NCBI GenBank assembly: GCA_965223725.1
Contig: CBDCXE010000005.1
Span: 310,001 to 374,000 of the forward strand
Direction: 5' to 3'
From: CBDCXE01 sp965223725 [NCBI: Nitrospinota bacterium]
Lineage (GTDB): Bacteria > Nitrospinota_A > UBA7883
Length of the DNA stretch: 64,000 nucleotides
The notes beneath the pieces are model-generated. The model worked only from the letters and a program-made list of their open reading frames with translations, searched no databases and was not told where the DNA came from. Made by a program: the position numbers and the translations under genes. Positions 8,913 through 18,308 of this stretch are shown here, in pieces (position 1 is the stretch's first letter; every line of letters begins with the position of its first letter).

Positions 8913-9572
8913 CTATCCGCTTTCGCTGATCTCGTTCAAACTGTCGTCTGATCCCATTATCACCAAAATATCAGAATCCTTGAGCGTGAAGTCTGGTGTC
9001 GGCATAAAATTTATCCGTTCTGGCACCAGCTCCCTCACTGCGATGACCTGGACGCCGTATGTGTTACGCAGCTGCAGCTCCTTTATGGTTTTGCCTATAA
9101 AGCTGTTGGGGGTGGCCAGCTCGATAATGGAATAGCCGGGCATCAGCGGCAAATGATCCAGCATGTTCGGCGAATGGAGAGACGCCGCCAGCTTGATCGC
9201 CATATCCTTCTCCGGATAGACCACCTCCGACGCGCCGATGAGCTGCAGTATCTTGCCATGCTCCTCGGTGATCGCCTTGACGATGATCTGCTTGATCCCC
9301 AGCTCCTTCAGATGGAGCGTGACAAGTATGGAATGGTCCAAGGGTTCGCCCAACCCCACCACCGCGAAATCGACATCCCGCACATTCAGCGCCTCCAGGT
9401 TGTCGAAGTCGGTGGCGTCCGCCACTATCGCCTGGGTAGAAAAGTCCTTCAGTTTTTGCACAACCTCTTTGCTTTTATCAATGGCCAGCACTTCGTTGCC
9501 CCGTTGATAAAGGCTTTTTGTGAGGTGAAAGCCGAACCGGCCCAAACCTATTATCGCGCATCGCTTTTTCAT
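8913..9572 (-). CDS. ktrA: K+ uptake regulatory subunit, RCK/TrkA domain protein
   Basis: 219 aa, a single RCK unit. Residues 1-135 form a Rossmann fold starting MKKRCAIIGLGRFGFHL (G-x-G-x-x-G) with the acidic end of strand 2 in LAIDKS, which indicates NAD(H) or ATP binding. Residues about 140-219 are a TrkA-C domain (IIELATPNSFIGKTIKELQLR). The one-RCK length matches KtrA rather than the double-RCK TrkA. It lies 11 bases downstream of ktrB in the same operon and would gate that channel as a cytoplasmic ring. A CGGAG ribosome site is 7 bases upstream. Confidence 0.93.
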   Translation of the reverse strand: MKKRCAIIGLGRFGFHLTKSLYQRGNEVLAIDKSKEVVQKLKDFSTQAIVADATDFDNLEALNVRDVDFAVVGLGEPLDHSILVTLHLKELGIKQIIVKAITEEHGKILQLIGASEVVYPEKDMAIKLAASLHSPNMLDHLPLMPGYSIIELATPNSFIGKTIKELQLRNTYGVQVIAVRELVPERINFMPTPDFTLKDSDILVIMGSDDSLNEISESG

Positions 9573-9583
9573 AATAATCTCCG

Positions 9584-10963
9584 TTATCCAACCATCACAT
9601 CTTCTTCGGAATAGTGATATACGCCCCGGGGCGTTTTCCTGCCCACAGCCATGGTCACCGTCAGCGGCCCCAGCCTTCCTATCAGCATCAACAAGGTTAT
9701 CATCACCTTGCCGAATTCGCTCAACTGGCCCGTGGCGCCGGTGGACAGCCCGACGGTGCCAAAGGCGGAAACAACCTCGAACATTATTTCCATAAACATT
9801 TCCCGCTGGCCGTATGTGCCCTGTCCGCCAGATTCGGTTATCAACAGTATCATAGTAAACAGCACCACCAGAAGCGAAGATATAAACAGAATGGAAACCG
9901 ACCGGTATATTATCCGCTCCGGTATGGTGCGGTCGAACACATTAACTTTTTCCCTGGCCTGCAGGCGGGCGCGGCCCATGGCGATGATGATTCCAAATGT
10001 GGTCACCTTGATTCCGCCACCCACCGAACCGGGCGCGGCGCCGATGAACATCAGCAGGATGAACAGATAAATCGTCCCGTTGGAAAAGTTCTGGAAATCG
10101 ACGGTTATGAACCCGGCGGTGCGGGTGATCGACTGGAACAGCGACGCCATGCACTGGTGCCAGAACGGCATCCCCGCCAGCACGTTATCCTTCTCCATAA
10201 GGAACGTCAGGACCGCCCCGGAAACTATCAACGCAAATGTAACTGTCAGCACCAGCTTGCCGTTGAGGGAGAGCCGAGGTTTTGCGGACTTGCCTCGGTG
10301 AGAAGCGAACATTTGTAATTCTACGATGGTAACAAACCCCAATGAGCCGATGACTATCAAAGTTGCGATCACACCGTTGACCACAATATCATCCGAGAAC
10401 GATATCAGACTGTCTGGAAACAAGGTAATGCCAGCGTTGCAGAAGCCGGACACGGCATGGAACAGTGCGTAATAGGCAGCCTTTTGCGGGCCATAATCTG
10501 GCAGCCAGTGAAAAAAGAGGGCTAGCCCACCAATCAGCTCGACCGAAAATGTCAACGCCATAACTTTTTTCAGAAGGTCCGGAATCGAAAGCTTGCGACG
10601 CTGATCAAACGATTCGAAGATGATAGACGATTCCCTCATCGACAGCGCCCTGCCCAGGATCAGCATGAACACCGTGGAAAAAGTCATGATGCCCAGACCG
10701 CCGATCTGGACCAGCGCCAGGATCACCAGCTGGCCGAACAGCGTAAACGATGTGCCGGCGTCCACCACCATCAATCCGGTCACACAGGTGGCGGAGGTGG
10801 CGGTAAACAACGCGTCCACAAAAGATATGCCATCTTCCGTAGCTATCGGCAGCTTGAGGGCGATGGCGCCTATGATTATAAACGTTGTGAATATGCCGAC
10901 CAGCAGGTTTGATGGATGCAGCTCCAGCATCCTCCTTCCGCTCGCCATGGATATATTTCTCAT
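9584..10963 (-). CDS. ktrB: K+ uptake channel subunit, TrkH/KtrB family
   Basis: 459 aa, about eight membrane segments in four M1-P-M2 units. The four degenerate selectivity-filter loops can be read in order: SATCVTGL, SGFCNAGITL, TRTAGFITVD and FGTVGLSTG, each with the central glycine of K+ pores. N-terminal LHPSNLLVGIF resembles KtrB. Together with ktrA it forms a Ktr-type K+ (often Na+-dependent) uptake system in the inner membrane. GGAAGG is 8 bases before the start. It follows glnD with a 42-base gap on the same strand, so it may belong to the long minus-strand transcript. Confidence 0.93.
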   Translation of the reverse strand: MRNISMASGRRMLELHPSNLLVGIFTTFIIIGAIALKLPIATEDGISFVDALFTATSATCVTGLMVVDAGTSFTLFGQLVILALVQIGGLGIMTFSTVFMLILGRALSMRESSIIFESFDQRRKLSIPDLLKKVMALTFSVELIGGLALFFHWLPDYGPQKAAYYALFHAVSGFCNAGITLFPDSLISFSDDIVVNGVIATLIVIGSLGFVTIVELQMFASHRGKSAKPRLSLNGKLVLTVTFALIVSGAVLTFLMEKDNVLAGMPFWHQCMASLFQSITRTAGFITVDFQNFSNGTIYLFILLMFIGAAPGSVGGGIKVTTFGIIIAMGRARLQAREKVNVFDRTIPERIIYRSVSILFISSLLVVLFTMILLITESGGQGTYGQREMFMEIMFEVVSAFGTVGLSTGATGQLSEFGKVMITLLMLIGRLGPLTVTMAVGRKTPRGVYHYSEEDVMVG

Positions 10964-11005
10964 TTCACAACCTTCCGCCGTGTTCTCATTTTACTTTACT
11001 CAACG

Positions 11006-13588
11006 TCAGCTACGAATCACAGAAAGGATATTATCACTTATATTTGCTTGCATTGCTTCATCTTCAATCTTTTTTCCGCTTTCGTCGGTCACATAAAACA
11101 CGTTTATGGCCGTACGCCCCTCTGTACTTATTTTAGCGGAGAGAATATCCAGCCCCTGTCGGGCGATGGTATGGGTGATATCGTATAGCAACCCTGTCCT
11201 GTCTGGCGCCCATATCTCCAGCACGGAACTGCTGTGCGAAAGGTGGTTCATAATCAATACTTGTGGCTCTTGGTCCGGATTTACTTTCCTTTTCTCATTT
11301 TGCATATAGCGCATTCTGTTACCCAGAAGCTCCAAGACATCCTGCGTTCCATCCAACAGGTCGCACAGCAAGGTTTCGAATTGCGCAAGATAGGCGTGGT
11401 CATTATATAACCCAAGGTTTGGGCCCTGGACCACCAGCGTGTCAATGGCAAGGCTATCGGAAAACGTATTAATATAAGCCTCCACAATATTCACATTCCT
11501 GGCGGTCAACGCGCCGCATATTGTAGAGAAAAAACCTATTTTGCCACTGGACGCCAGGTTGAATACTCCTGTTTCATCACCCGGGTTCAGTGTAAAGCTA
11601 AGCGCAATCCGTTTCTCTTTGGATCGCTCCAGAAGGTCCATATGTACGATGACAAAGTCTGGATCGATGGTTCGTATATACTGATCGGGCGCCTTGGACA
11701 TGAATTCACGTATTCTATTTTCATTCCCCGGTATTCCAGATCTGGTCACCGTTTCCTGAACCAGCGCTTCGAGTTGTTGCGTGTCCGATAAAAACAGCGA
11801 TTCTCCTTCGATAAAAAATTTTTCAGCCGATTCATACAGATCAAAAAGCAGGTTATCCTTCCATCCGGTCCATACGCCTGGACCGACGGCGGATATATCT
11901 CCATATGTCAGTATATATAGATGCATCAGCTGGCGTATGTTACCTACTTTTTCGCAAAAGTCCCGTATGGTTTCCAACATTGCTATATTAAGACGCTGGG
12001 CCGTCTCACTCATCAGTACATGTTTAGATACTAGGAAGCTGACCTTCGGTATCAGCGAAGCAAGCCCCAGCCTTGTCAGGATAGGCTCCACATGTTCATC
12101 GCCTATATCCAGGTGCCGATCCTCCGCGCGCTTTCCCATATCGTGGAGGAGTAGCCCAAGCTTGACCAGCTCCAGATCAGCCTGAGCCCTGCATATATTG
12201 CGCAGCTCAGCGCATACCGGCGCATCAACGGTGATCCCTTCAATGTTCTCGATGGTTGTGATCGTATGTTCGTCCACAGTATATCTATGGAACATATCGA
12301 ATTGGGAGAGGTTGGTTATGTTAGAGATTTCCGGAATTATCTTTTCCAACAGGCCAGACTTGTGGAATTCCCGCAATACAATAGCCGAGTGGGAAAGCCG
12401 CAAAATATCCATCAGAAGCTCGCCTGCTACTTTGCCCCTAAACCATCCAGCGGGCGCATGCTCACAAATTGTGGATAGCCCTTTCGATAAATTGGGAGAA
12501 GCTGTTAACTGTTCACCGGAGAGCCGTTGCGCTATACGGTACAGCAGCGCAGGCTCATTTTCGTATTTATCAGGTGGGAACGATTTGCCAAAAAGCCGCG
12601 CGCCATCGGTATACAGCCCATCCTTATCGATGCGGAGTCGGCGTATCCATCTTCTTTTTTTATATGTTTCGGCATAGGATGACACCTCGCCAGAAAACCG
12701 GTCGATAACCTGCGCTGCATTATAATATCGCCGCATCAGCTCCGCCGCCGCGTCGTTACCAGTCCCATCGATGTTTTCACCTTTGGCGATGGTTTTTTGT
12801 AAACCATGGGTCAATGTATCGGTGGGGCCATTCGCAGCCCAGTGAAGGCTATTTCGCAAACGTAACAAATATGAATAAGCTTCTGTAACCGGGCCTGCTG
12901 TTTCAGCGTTGATTATTCCCATGGCAGCCAAATCTGCTACAGTATCAACATCGATTTTCGACATGATCATCCACATGGCCGATTGAAAATCGCGTAGTCC
13001 GCCTTTGCTCTCTTTTACATTCGGCTCTGTCAGGTGTAAAACTTTGCCGTACGCCATATGGCGGCTATGCTTTTCTCTTATTTTCGACTGAATGAAAATA
13101 TCTGGTTTGTGTCGAGTGACTTCTCTGGCATACTTTTTCCTGAACGCGTCATACAAATCTTTGGAGCCAGCCAGCAGCCTGCTCTCCATCATCGACGTTT
13201 TGCTGATTAGGTCGGATCGACCCATGTTCACAGCGTCTGTGATGGTCCGGGAACTGTGCCCCACTTTCATGCCCAGGTCCCACAACCTGGTTAGCAACAT
13301 TTCTGGCGGGCTGCCTGCTTTGCCAAAAAAAGAATCGCTCAGCAAAAACAGAAGATCCACATCAGAATGTGGGTTCAAAAGCCCACGCCCATATCCACCA
13401 ATAGTCACCAGCGCGCCATCATAATCTTCCCGCTCATGATCGAAAAGATCAACAATCGCGCCATCCACAATGGCGGAGAGCTTTTGGCACACTTCGGCTC
13501 CAGGGGCGCCTTGATCATGTAACCGTTTGACTGCAAGCTGGCGCTTCTCCAACTCCTGCTTCAAGTTGCCGGTGTCTGTGCTATTCAT
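11006..13588 (-). CDS. glnD: [Protein-PII] uridylyltransferase / uridylyl-removing enzyme
   Basis: 860 aa, typical GlnD length. It senses glutamine and modifies PII to control nitrogen assimilation. The nucleotidyltransferase signature GGYGRGLLNPHSDVDLLF is at residues 64-81 with metal-binding Asp76 and Asp78. The mid region carries an HD hydrolase domain with LLLHDMGKR, and the C-terminal 200 residues contain two ACT domains for glutamine sensing. Both activities therefore look intact. The start has only a weak purine-rich site. It sits 33 bases after the HtrA-like gene and 42 bases before ktrB. No glnB or glnA is in the window. Confidence 0.95.
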   Translation of the reverse strand: MNSTDTGNLKQELEKRQLAVKRLHDQGAPGAEVCQKLSAIVDGAIVDLFDHEREDYDGALVTIGGYGRGLLNPHSDVDLLFLLSDSFFGKAGSPPEMLLTRLWDLGMKVGHSSRTITDAVNMGRSDLISKTSMMESRLLAGSKDLYDAFRKKYAREVTRHKPDIFIQSKIREKHSRHMAYGKVLHLTEPNVKESKGGLRDFQSAMWMIMSKIDVDTVADLAAMGIINAETAGPVTEAYSYLLRLRNSLHWAANGPTDTLTHGLQKTIAKGENIDGTGNDAAAELMRRYYNAAQVIDRFSGEVSSYAETYKKRRWIRRLRIDKDGLYTDGARLFGKSFPPDKYENEPALLYRIAQRLSGEQLTASPNLSKGLSTICEHAPAGWFRGKVAGELLMDILRLSHSAIVLREFHKSGLLEKIIPEISNITNLSQFDMFHRYTVDEHTITTIENIEGITVDAPVCAELRNICRAQADLELVKLGLLLHDMGKRAEDRHLDIGDEHVEPILTRLGLASLIPKVSFLVSKHVLMSETAQRLNIAMLETIRDFCEKVGNIRQLMHLYILTYGDISAVGPGVWTGWKDNLLFDLYESAEKFFIEGESLFLSDTQQLEALVQETVTRSGIPGNENRIREFMSKAPDQYIRTIDPDFVIVHMDLLERSKEKRIALSFTLNPGDETGVFNLASSGKIGFFSTICGALTARNVNIVEAYINTFSDSLAIDTLVVQGPNLGLYNDHAYLAQFETLLCDLLDGTQDVLELLGNRMRYMQNEKRKVNPDQEPQVLIMNHLSHSSSVLEIWAPDRTGLLYDITHTIARQGLDILSAKISTEGRTAINVFYVTDESGKKIEDEAMQANISDNILSVIRS

Positions 13589-13621
13589 AACTTTCTTTAC
13601 GGCTCTTTGTGGAACAGAAGG

Positions 13622-14722
13622 CTAATTACTTGTTAATTGTCGATCCGGCTGAAACTCATCCAGCCGGATACGCATACTCTGCGTTTTACTATCGCGAACT
13701 ATTTTAATTTCCGCTATATCACCTGCCCGGCTCTGCAATACAAGCGACCGGAGTTTGCCAGGAGTATCCACAGGTTTGCCGTTATAGGTTAATATCACGT
13801 CACCCATCCGGATCCCAGCCTTATGCGCCGGGGCTCCATCTTCGGTCATCATCACCAGAACGCCACCATCACCCGGCGCGGCTTTGTAAATCGATGGCGC
13901 TGAACCGACGCTGCTCACACTGACGCCCATACGCCCTCGTTTCACCGCTCCATATCGGATAATCTCTTGCGCCACTGTTTTTACAATATTTGATGGGATG
14001 GCAAAGGTAATGCCAGAGCTGGGGCCAAATGTAGCGATGTTTATCCCGACCAGTTCGCCTTCTATGTCATAAAGAGCGCCACCTCCCGATTCTTGCGCGA
14101 TGTTCAAATCGGCCTGAATAAAATTTTCCAGCTCCGCCAGACCCAGTCCGGCGCGGCCCCGCGCGCTTACCACACCCACAGAGAATCCGGCGCCTCTATC
14201 GGTGGTAGCGCCTATGGCGGCCACCCATTGACCCGGCGATACATACGATGAATCAGTCAAAACAGCAGGCTCTATACCTTGGTTTAGCGATACTTTTATT
14301 ACTGCCAAACCAGTTACACTGTCAACACCGGTCAGGGCGGCCTCACGAGCTTTCTTTGATGCATATGGCGTGATGATGATTTTCTCTGCGTTGGCAATAA
14401 CATGGTAATTGGTGACAATATGGCCACGCTTGCTGATTACCACACCCGATCCTGTGGATTGGATCGTGTAGTTTTGGAAGAAAAATGATTTCAATTTTTG
14501 CAGCGCAGAAGAGAAAATTCCATCATTGTCATAACTATCTGGCTCGACTGCAACAAGGGAGTTGATCTTCACTACTGACGACCGGGCAACCTTTGCCATC
14601 TGTGCGAAAGTAGTAGAATCAGGCTTGATAGCCGGTTCTGGAATGCTGTCATTGGAGGCTACATGCAATATGCCAAATCCCACCAAGCATCCCATAACAA
14701 AAGGCAGCATGGCTTCTCTCAT
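13622..14722 (-). CDS. HtrA/DegP-like S1C protein with PDZ domain and altered catalytic site
   Basis: 366 aa from the ATG at 14722, which overlaps the ubiE stop as ATGA and has AGGGG upstream; an alternative ATG at 14749 is less likely. An N-terminal hydrophobic segment (FVMGCLVGFGIL) suggests a membrane anchor or signal peptide. The trypsin-like region keeps His107 (TNYHVIA) and Ser212 (ESGGGAL), but the normally invariant Asp of the TDLAV-type motif is Gly138 (SVTGLAVIKV), and the GNSGG loop is changed to AQESGGG. One PDZ domain follows (about 275-360). The missing Asp suggests a weak or inactive protease acting as a periplasmic chaperone or sensor. That is an inference. Confidence 0.85.
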   Translation of the reverse strand: MREAMLPFVMGCLVGFGILHVASNDSIPEPAIKPDSTTFAQMAKVARSSVVKINSLVAVEPDSYDNDGIFSSALQKLKSFFFQNYTIQSTGSGVVISKRGHIVTNYHVIANAEKIIITPYASKKAREAALTGVDSVTGLAVIKVSLNQGIEPAVLTDSSYVSPGQWVAAIGATTDRGAGFSVGVVSARGRAGLGLAELENFIQADLNIAQESGGGALYDIEGELVGINIATFGPSSGITFAIPSNIVKTVAQEIIRYGAVKRGRMGVSVSSVGSAPSIYKAAPGDGGVLVMMTEDGAPAHKAGIRMGDVILTYNGKPVDTPGKLRSLVLQSRAGDIAEIKIVRDSKTQSMRIRLDEFQPDRQLTSN

Positions 14723-15438
14723 CTTTTCACCCCTGTGTGTATGCCGCATATACCAAAGGTTAGCGGTGTAAACTCCACATGCTCCAGTCCCAGTTCACAT
14801 AGCATCGCCGACAGCTTTGATGGAACAGGAAATTTGTAAACAGAATCTGGCAGATAACTATACGCTTCCCGATTACCAGAGACCAGCCCGCCAAGCATTG
14901 GCAGAATCTTAGTGAAATATAACTTGTACGTAGCGGCGAAAAACCTATTAGAAGGTGTTGTAAACTCCAAAATAACCAACCGCGAGCCTGGCTTAATCAC
15001 CCGTATCATTTCCTTTAAACCGGTTTCCAGCTCAGCGAAATTGCGGACTCCAAATGCGCATGTTATCCCGTCGAACTGGCTGTCTTCATACGACAGGTTC
15101 AAGGCGTCCGCGCGTTCCAGAGTAATACGACTGCCCAGATCGCCCTTACGGATTTTCTCTTCGCCAATTCTCAGCATTTCCGAAGAAAAGTCAGCGCCGG
15201 TCACCCGTGTAGTGTCATCACCCTGCCTTGCAATCTCTATAGACAGGTCGGCAGTGCCGCACGCCAGATCCAGTAAATGTTTCTTTTCCAGGCCCTCTGT
15301 AAAGCAGGCGATGGCCTTCCTCCGCCATGTGATATCCAGCCCCAGGGAGAGAAAATGATTAAGGAAATCGTACCATTTGGCGATGGAAGAAAACATCGCC
15401 TCGACAGCCGTCGCTTTAGATTCACTAGCCGTTTTCAT
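14719..15438 (-). CDS. ubiE: Menaquinone/ubiquinone C-methyltransferase
   Basis: 239 aa. It uses S-adenosylmethionine to methylate demethylmenaquinone (or the ubiquinone precursor). Family motifs are YDFLNHFLSLGLDITWRRKAI near residue 23, the SAM-binding DLACGTADLSIE, CAFGVRNF, ILEFTTPSN and YSYLPDSVYKFP. The length matches UbiE/MenG. It follows cimA by 16 bases and overlaps the HtrA-like gene by the ATGA junction, so the three are probably translated from one message. Which quinone is made cannot be told from this gene. Confidence 0.95.
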   Translation of the reverse strand: MKTASESKATAVEAMFSSIAKWYDFLNHFLSLGLDITWRRKAIACFTEGLEKKHLLDLACGTADLSIEIARQGDDTTRVTGADFSSEMLRIGEEKIRKGDLGSRITLERADALNLSYEDSQFDGITCAFGVRNFAELETGLKEMIRVIKPGSRLVILEFTTPSNRFFAATYKLYFTKILPMLGGLVSGNREAYSYLPDSVYKFPVPSKLSAMLCELGLEHVEFTPLTFGICGIHTGVKR

Positions 15439-15454
15439 AACAGCGCAAAGGGAC

Positions 15455-17056
15455 TTATTTACCCTTCTTCTTTCTCGGTTTTGGCTTGTGCAGTTTATAT
15501 TCCAGGCTGTCCACCAGCGCGCGCCAGCTGGCCTCTATCACGTTGGCGGACACACCCACAGTGGCCCATCGGTTTTCGCCATCGCCAGACTCTATCAGCA
15601 CCCGGGTCATGGCGGCGGTTTTGGAAGTTTCGTCCAACAAGCGTACCTTGAAATCGTGAAGCTCCACATCACCCAGCTCCGGATAATGCTTGATTAACGC
15701 GGCCCGCAACGCTTTATCCAGGGCGTTCACCGGCCCGTTGCCTTCGGCGACAGCATGGGTTGTATTTCCATCAGGCAGTTTTATTTTGATCACGGCCTCC
15801 GCCCAGTTGTTATTTTTAGAATCGGAAAAGCTGGAGACCACACGCGCCCGGTCCACTTCAAACTTTCGCTTCCACTGGCCCACTGTCTTGCGCATCAGCA
15901 GTTCAAACGAAGCCTCGGCGCCTTCAAATAAATATCCATTGCTTTCCAGGGTTTTCAGCTTATCCAATATTTCTTTCGCCGCCGGGTCATCGCTGTCTAT
16001 CGTGATTCCAAACTCTTCCGCCTTTTTCAGCACATTCCACTTGCCAGCAAGGTCAGATACCAGAACCCTGCGCCGGTTGCCGACGACCTCCGGCTCGATA
16101 TGCTCATAGGTGGCCGGGTGCTTCTGCACCGCCGCCACATGCACACCACCCTTATGCGCAAACGCAGAGCGTCCAACATACGGCTGGTGCGGACGTAGTT
16201 TCATATTAGCCAACTCATAGATCAGCCGGGAGAGGTCGCGCAACTTTTTCAGGTTTCGGGTCGGCACACAGCGGTAACCCATTTTCATTTGCAGGTTCGG
16301 CACGATGGAACAGAGGTTGGCGTTGCCGCAACGCTCGCCCACGCCGTTGATGGTCCCTTGCGCCTGCCCGGCGCCTGCGCGCACAGCGGCGAGGGTGTTG
16401 GCCACCGCGCTCTCCGAATCATTATGACAATGTATGGCGATATTAGATTTAGCAAATTGCTTGACAACATCAGCGGTGATCGCCTCCACCTCGTGGGGAA
16501 GGGCGCCGCCATTTGTCTCGCACAGTACAAGCCAGCTTGCGCCCGCTTCGTCGGCGGCTTTCAAGGCGTCCAGCGCATACTCCCGATTGTTCTTATATCC
16601 ATCAAAAAAGTGCTCCGCGTCGAACATTACCTCATTCACACGCTTGTTCAGATAGGCGATGGTGTCGTGGATCAGCTCCAGGTTACGCTTCTTCGAGATG
16701 CCGAGCGCGTGCTTGGTGTGCATATCCCAGCTTTTGCCGAACACAGTAATGCACGACGCGCCGGAGGCCAGCAAAGCTTTTACATTAGCATCATCCGCCG
16801 GTTTCTTCTTGGCGTGATGGGTGGCGCCAAACGCAGATATGGTGGCGTTTTTCAGCTTCAGCTTTTTCACCTGCTGGAAAAACGCTTCATCCTTCGGGTT
16901 GGAGCCGGGCCATCCGCCCTCGATGTAATGTATTCCAAAATCATCCAACGCCTCGGCTATGCGCAGTTTATCGTCCAGGCTGAAGCTGACCTGCTCCGCC
17001 TGGGTTCCGTCACGCAAGGTAGAGTCGTACAATACGATTTTTTTACCGCTACTCAT
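15455..17056 (-). CDS. cimA: (R)-citramalate synthase
   Basis: 533 aa. It joins pyruvate and acetyl-CoA to citramalate, giving 2-ketobutyrate for isoleucine without threonine deaminase. The DRE-TIM barrel starts LYDSTLRDGTQAEQVSFS, with the substrate-pocket IEGGWPGSNPKD of the citramalate subfamily and the metal-binding HCHND. The C-terminal third (about 400-525) is a LeuA-type regulatory dimer domain that would bind isoleucine. It ends in a basic tail (KPKPRKKKGK). It lies 10 bases after lysC. The separate leuA at 34617 has the HQDG form expected of isopropylmalate synthase, which supports a real division of labour. Confidence 0.92.
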   Translation of the reverse strand: MSSGKKIVLYDSTLRDGTQAEQVSFSLDDKLRIAEALDDFGIHYIEGGWPGSNPKDEAFFQQVKKLKLKNATISAFGATHHAKKKPADDANVKALLASGASCITVFGKSWDMHTKHALGISKKRNLELIHDTIAYLNKRVNEVMFDAEHFFDGYKNNREYALDALKAADEAGASWLVLCETNGGALPHEVEAITADVVKQFAKSNIAIHCHNDSESAVANTLAAVRAGAGQAQGTINGVGERCGNANLCSIVPNLQMKMGYRCVPTRNLKKLRDLSRLIYELANMKLRPHQPYVGRSAFAHKGGVHVAAVQKHPATYEHIEPEVVGNRRRVLVSDLAGKWNVLKKAEEFGITIDSDDPAAKEILDKLKTLESNGYLFEGAEASFELLMRKTVGQWKRKFEVDRARVVSSFSDSKNNNWAEAVIKIKLPDGNTTHAVAEGNGPVNALDKALRAALIKHYPELGDVELHDFKVRLLDETSKTAAMTRVLIESGDGENRWATVGVSANVIEASWRALVDSLEYKLHKPKPRKKKGK

Positions 17057-17066
17057 CCGCTTAACC

Positions 17067-18305
17067 TTATGTCGACCTTTCCGACGCCGGCAACGCCAGC
17101 TCGAACGTGTCGTGCAAAATGCGCACGGCGCGGTCTATCTCGCTTTCGCTCACCACGCAGGAAACTTTTATTTCCGATGTGGATATCATCAATATGTTTA
17201 TTCCGCTATCCGCCAGCGCCTTGAACGCCTTGGCGGCCACGCCGGTATGGCTCTTCATACCTACACCGATTATGGAAACCTTGCCAATGTTGCCATCAGC
17301 TTTCGTATCCCTGGCCCGCACATCTTGCGCCACCAGTTCCAGCGCCTCCAATGTTTTGCGTGTCTCATCCTTCGGCACGGTAAACGAAATATCAGTCAAC
17401 CCGCCTTCTGCAGTGTTCTGGATTATCATATCCACATTGATCTCTCTTGCCGCTATACTGGAAAAAATACGAGCGGCCACCCCCGGCTTGTCCTGCACAC
17501 CCACCATTGTTATCTTCGCCTGATCGCGAGCGTACGCCACTGCAGATACAACCACCTCTTCCATTTCCTTCGTTTCGGATGTCACCAGTGTGCCCTTTCC
17601 ATCTATAAATGTTGACTTTACTTTAATAGGCATATTGTACTTCTTTCCAAACTCCACCGACCGCACCTGCAAAACTTTTGCGCCCAGGCTGGCCATCTCC
17701 AACATCTCATCGAACGAGATTTCATCTATACGCCGCGCGTTCGGCACGATGTTCGGGTCGGTGGTGTACACACCATCCACATCGGTGTATATCTCGCACA
17801 TGTCGGCGCCCATGGCCACCGCGATGGCGACAGCGGTGGTGTCCGACCCGCCCCGGCCCAGCGTGGTCACGTTACCACTATTTTCATCGATGCCCTGGAA
17901 CCCGGCGACCACCGCCACCTTGCCTTCACCCAGAGCCTCGCGCAGTTTCTCGCCGGTGATTTTCCGGATGCGCGCCTTCATGTGCACCGCGTCGGTTATC
18001 ATGCCGATCTGCCGTCCGGTGAACGACACCGCCGGCGCGTCGATGCTGTTAAGCGCGATGGAGAGCAGGGCGGCCGACACCCGTTCGCCCGAGCTCATCA
18101 GCAGGTCCATCTCCCGTTCCGGCGGGCATTCATACAGCTCATGCGCCATCTCGATCAGGTGGTCCGTCTCGCCCGACATGGCGGAAACCACGGCGATGAT
18201 TTTATCGCCCCGGCGGCCGCGTTCCGCCACTTTCCGCGCCACGTTCCGGATCTTGTCCAGCGACCCGACGGAGGTGCCGCCATATTTTTGCACTATCAGG
18301 GCCAT
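17067..18305 (-). CDS. lysC: Aspartate kinase
   Basis: 412 aa, monofunctional type. It phosphorylates aspartate, the first step to lysine, threonine and methionine. The start MALIVQKYGGTSVGS carries the kinase signature; VSFTGRQIGMIT and TLGRGGSDTTAVAIA form substrate and nucleotide sites. The C-terminal 150 residues hold two ACT domains (VGVQDKPGVAARIF and IIGVGMKSHTGVAAK) for end-product feedback. It is 3 bases after apgM, between hom-apgM and cimA, consistent with coordinated aspartate-family synthesis. An internal start giving a separate regulatory beta subunit is possible in this family but was not established here. Confidence 0.96.
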   Translation of the reverse strand: MALIVQKYGGTSVGSLDKIRNVARKVAERGRRGDKIIAVVSAMSGETDHLIEMAHELYECPPEREMDLLMSSGERVSAALLSIALNSIDAPAVSFTGRQIGMITDAVHMKARIRKITGEKLREALGEGKVAVVAGFQGIDENSGNVTTLGRGGSDTTAVAIAVAMGADMCEIYTDVDGVYTTDPNIVPNARRIDEISFDEMLEMASLGAKVLQVRSVEFGKKYNMPIKVKSTFIDGKGTLVTSETKEMEEVVVSAVAYARDQAKITMVGVQDKPGVAARIFSSIAAREINVDMIIQNTAEGGLTDISFTVPKDETRKTLEALELVAQDVRARDTKADGNIGKVSIIGVGMKSHTGVAAKAFKALADSGINILMISTSEIKVSCVVSESEIDRAVRILHDTFELALPASERST

Positions 18306-18308
18306 TGG

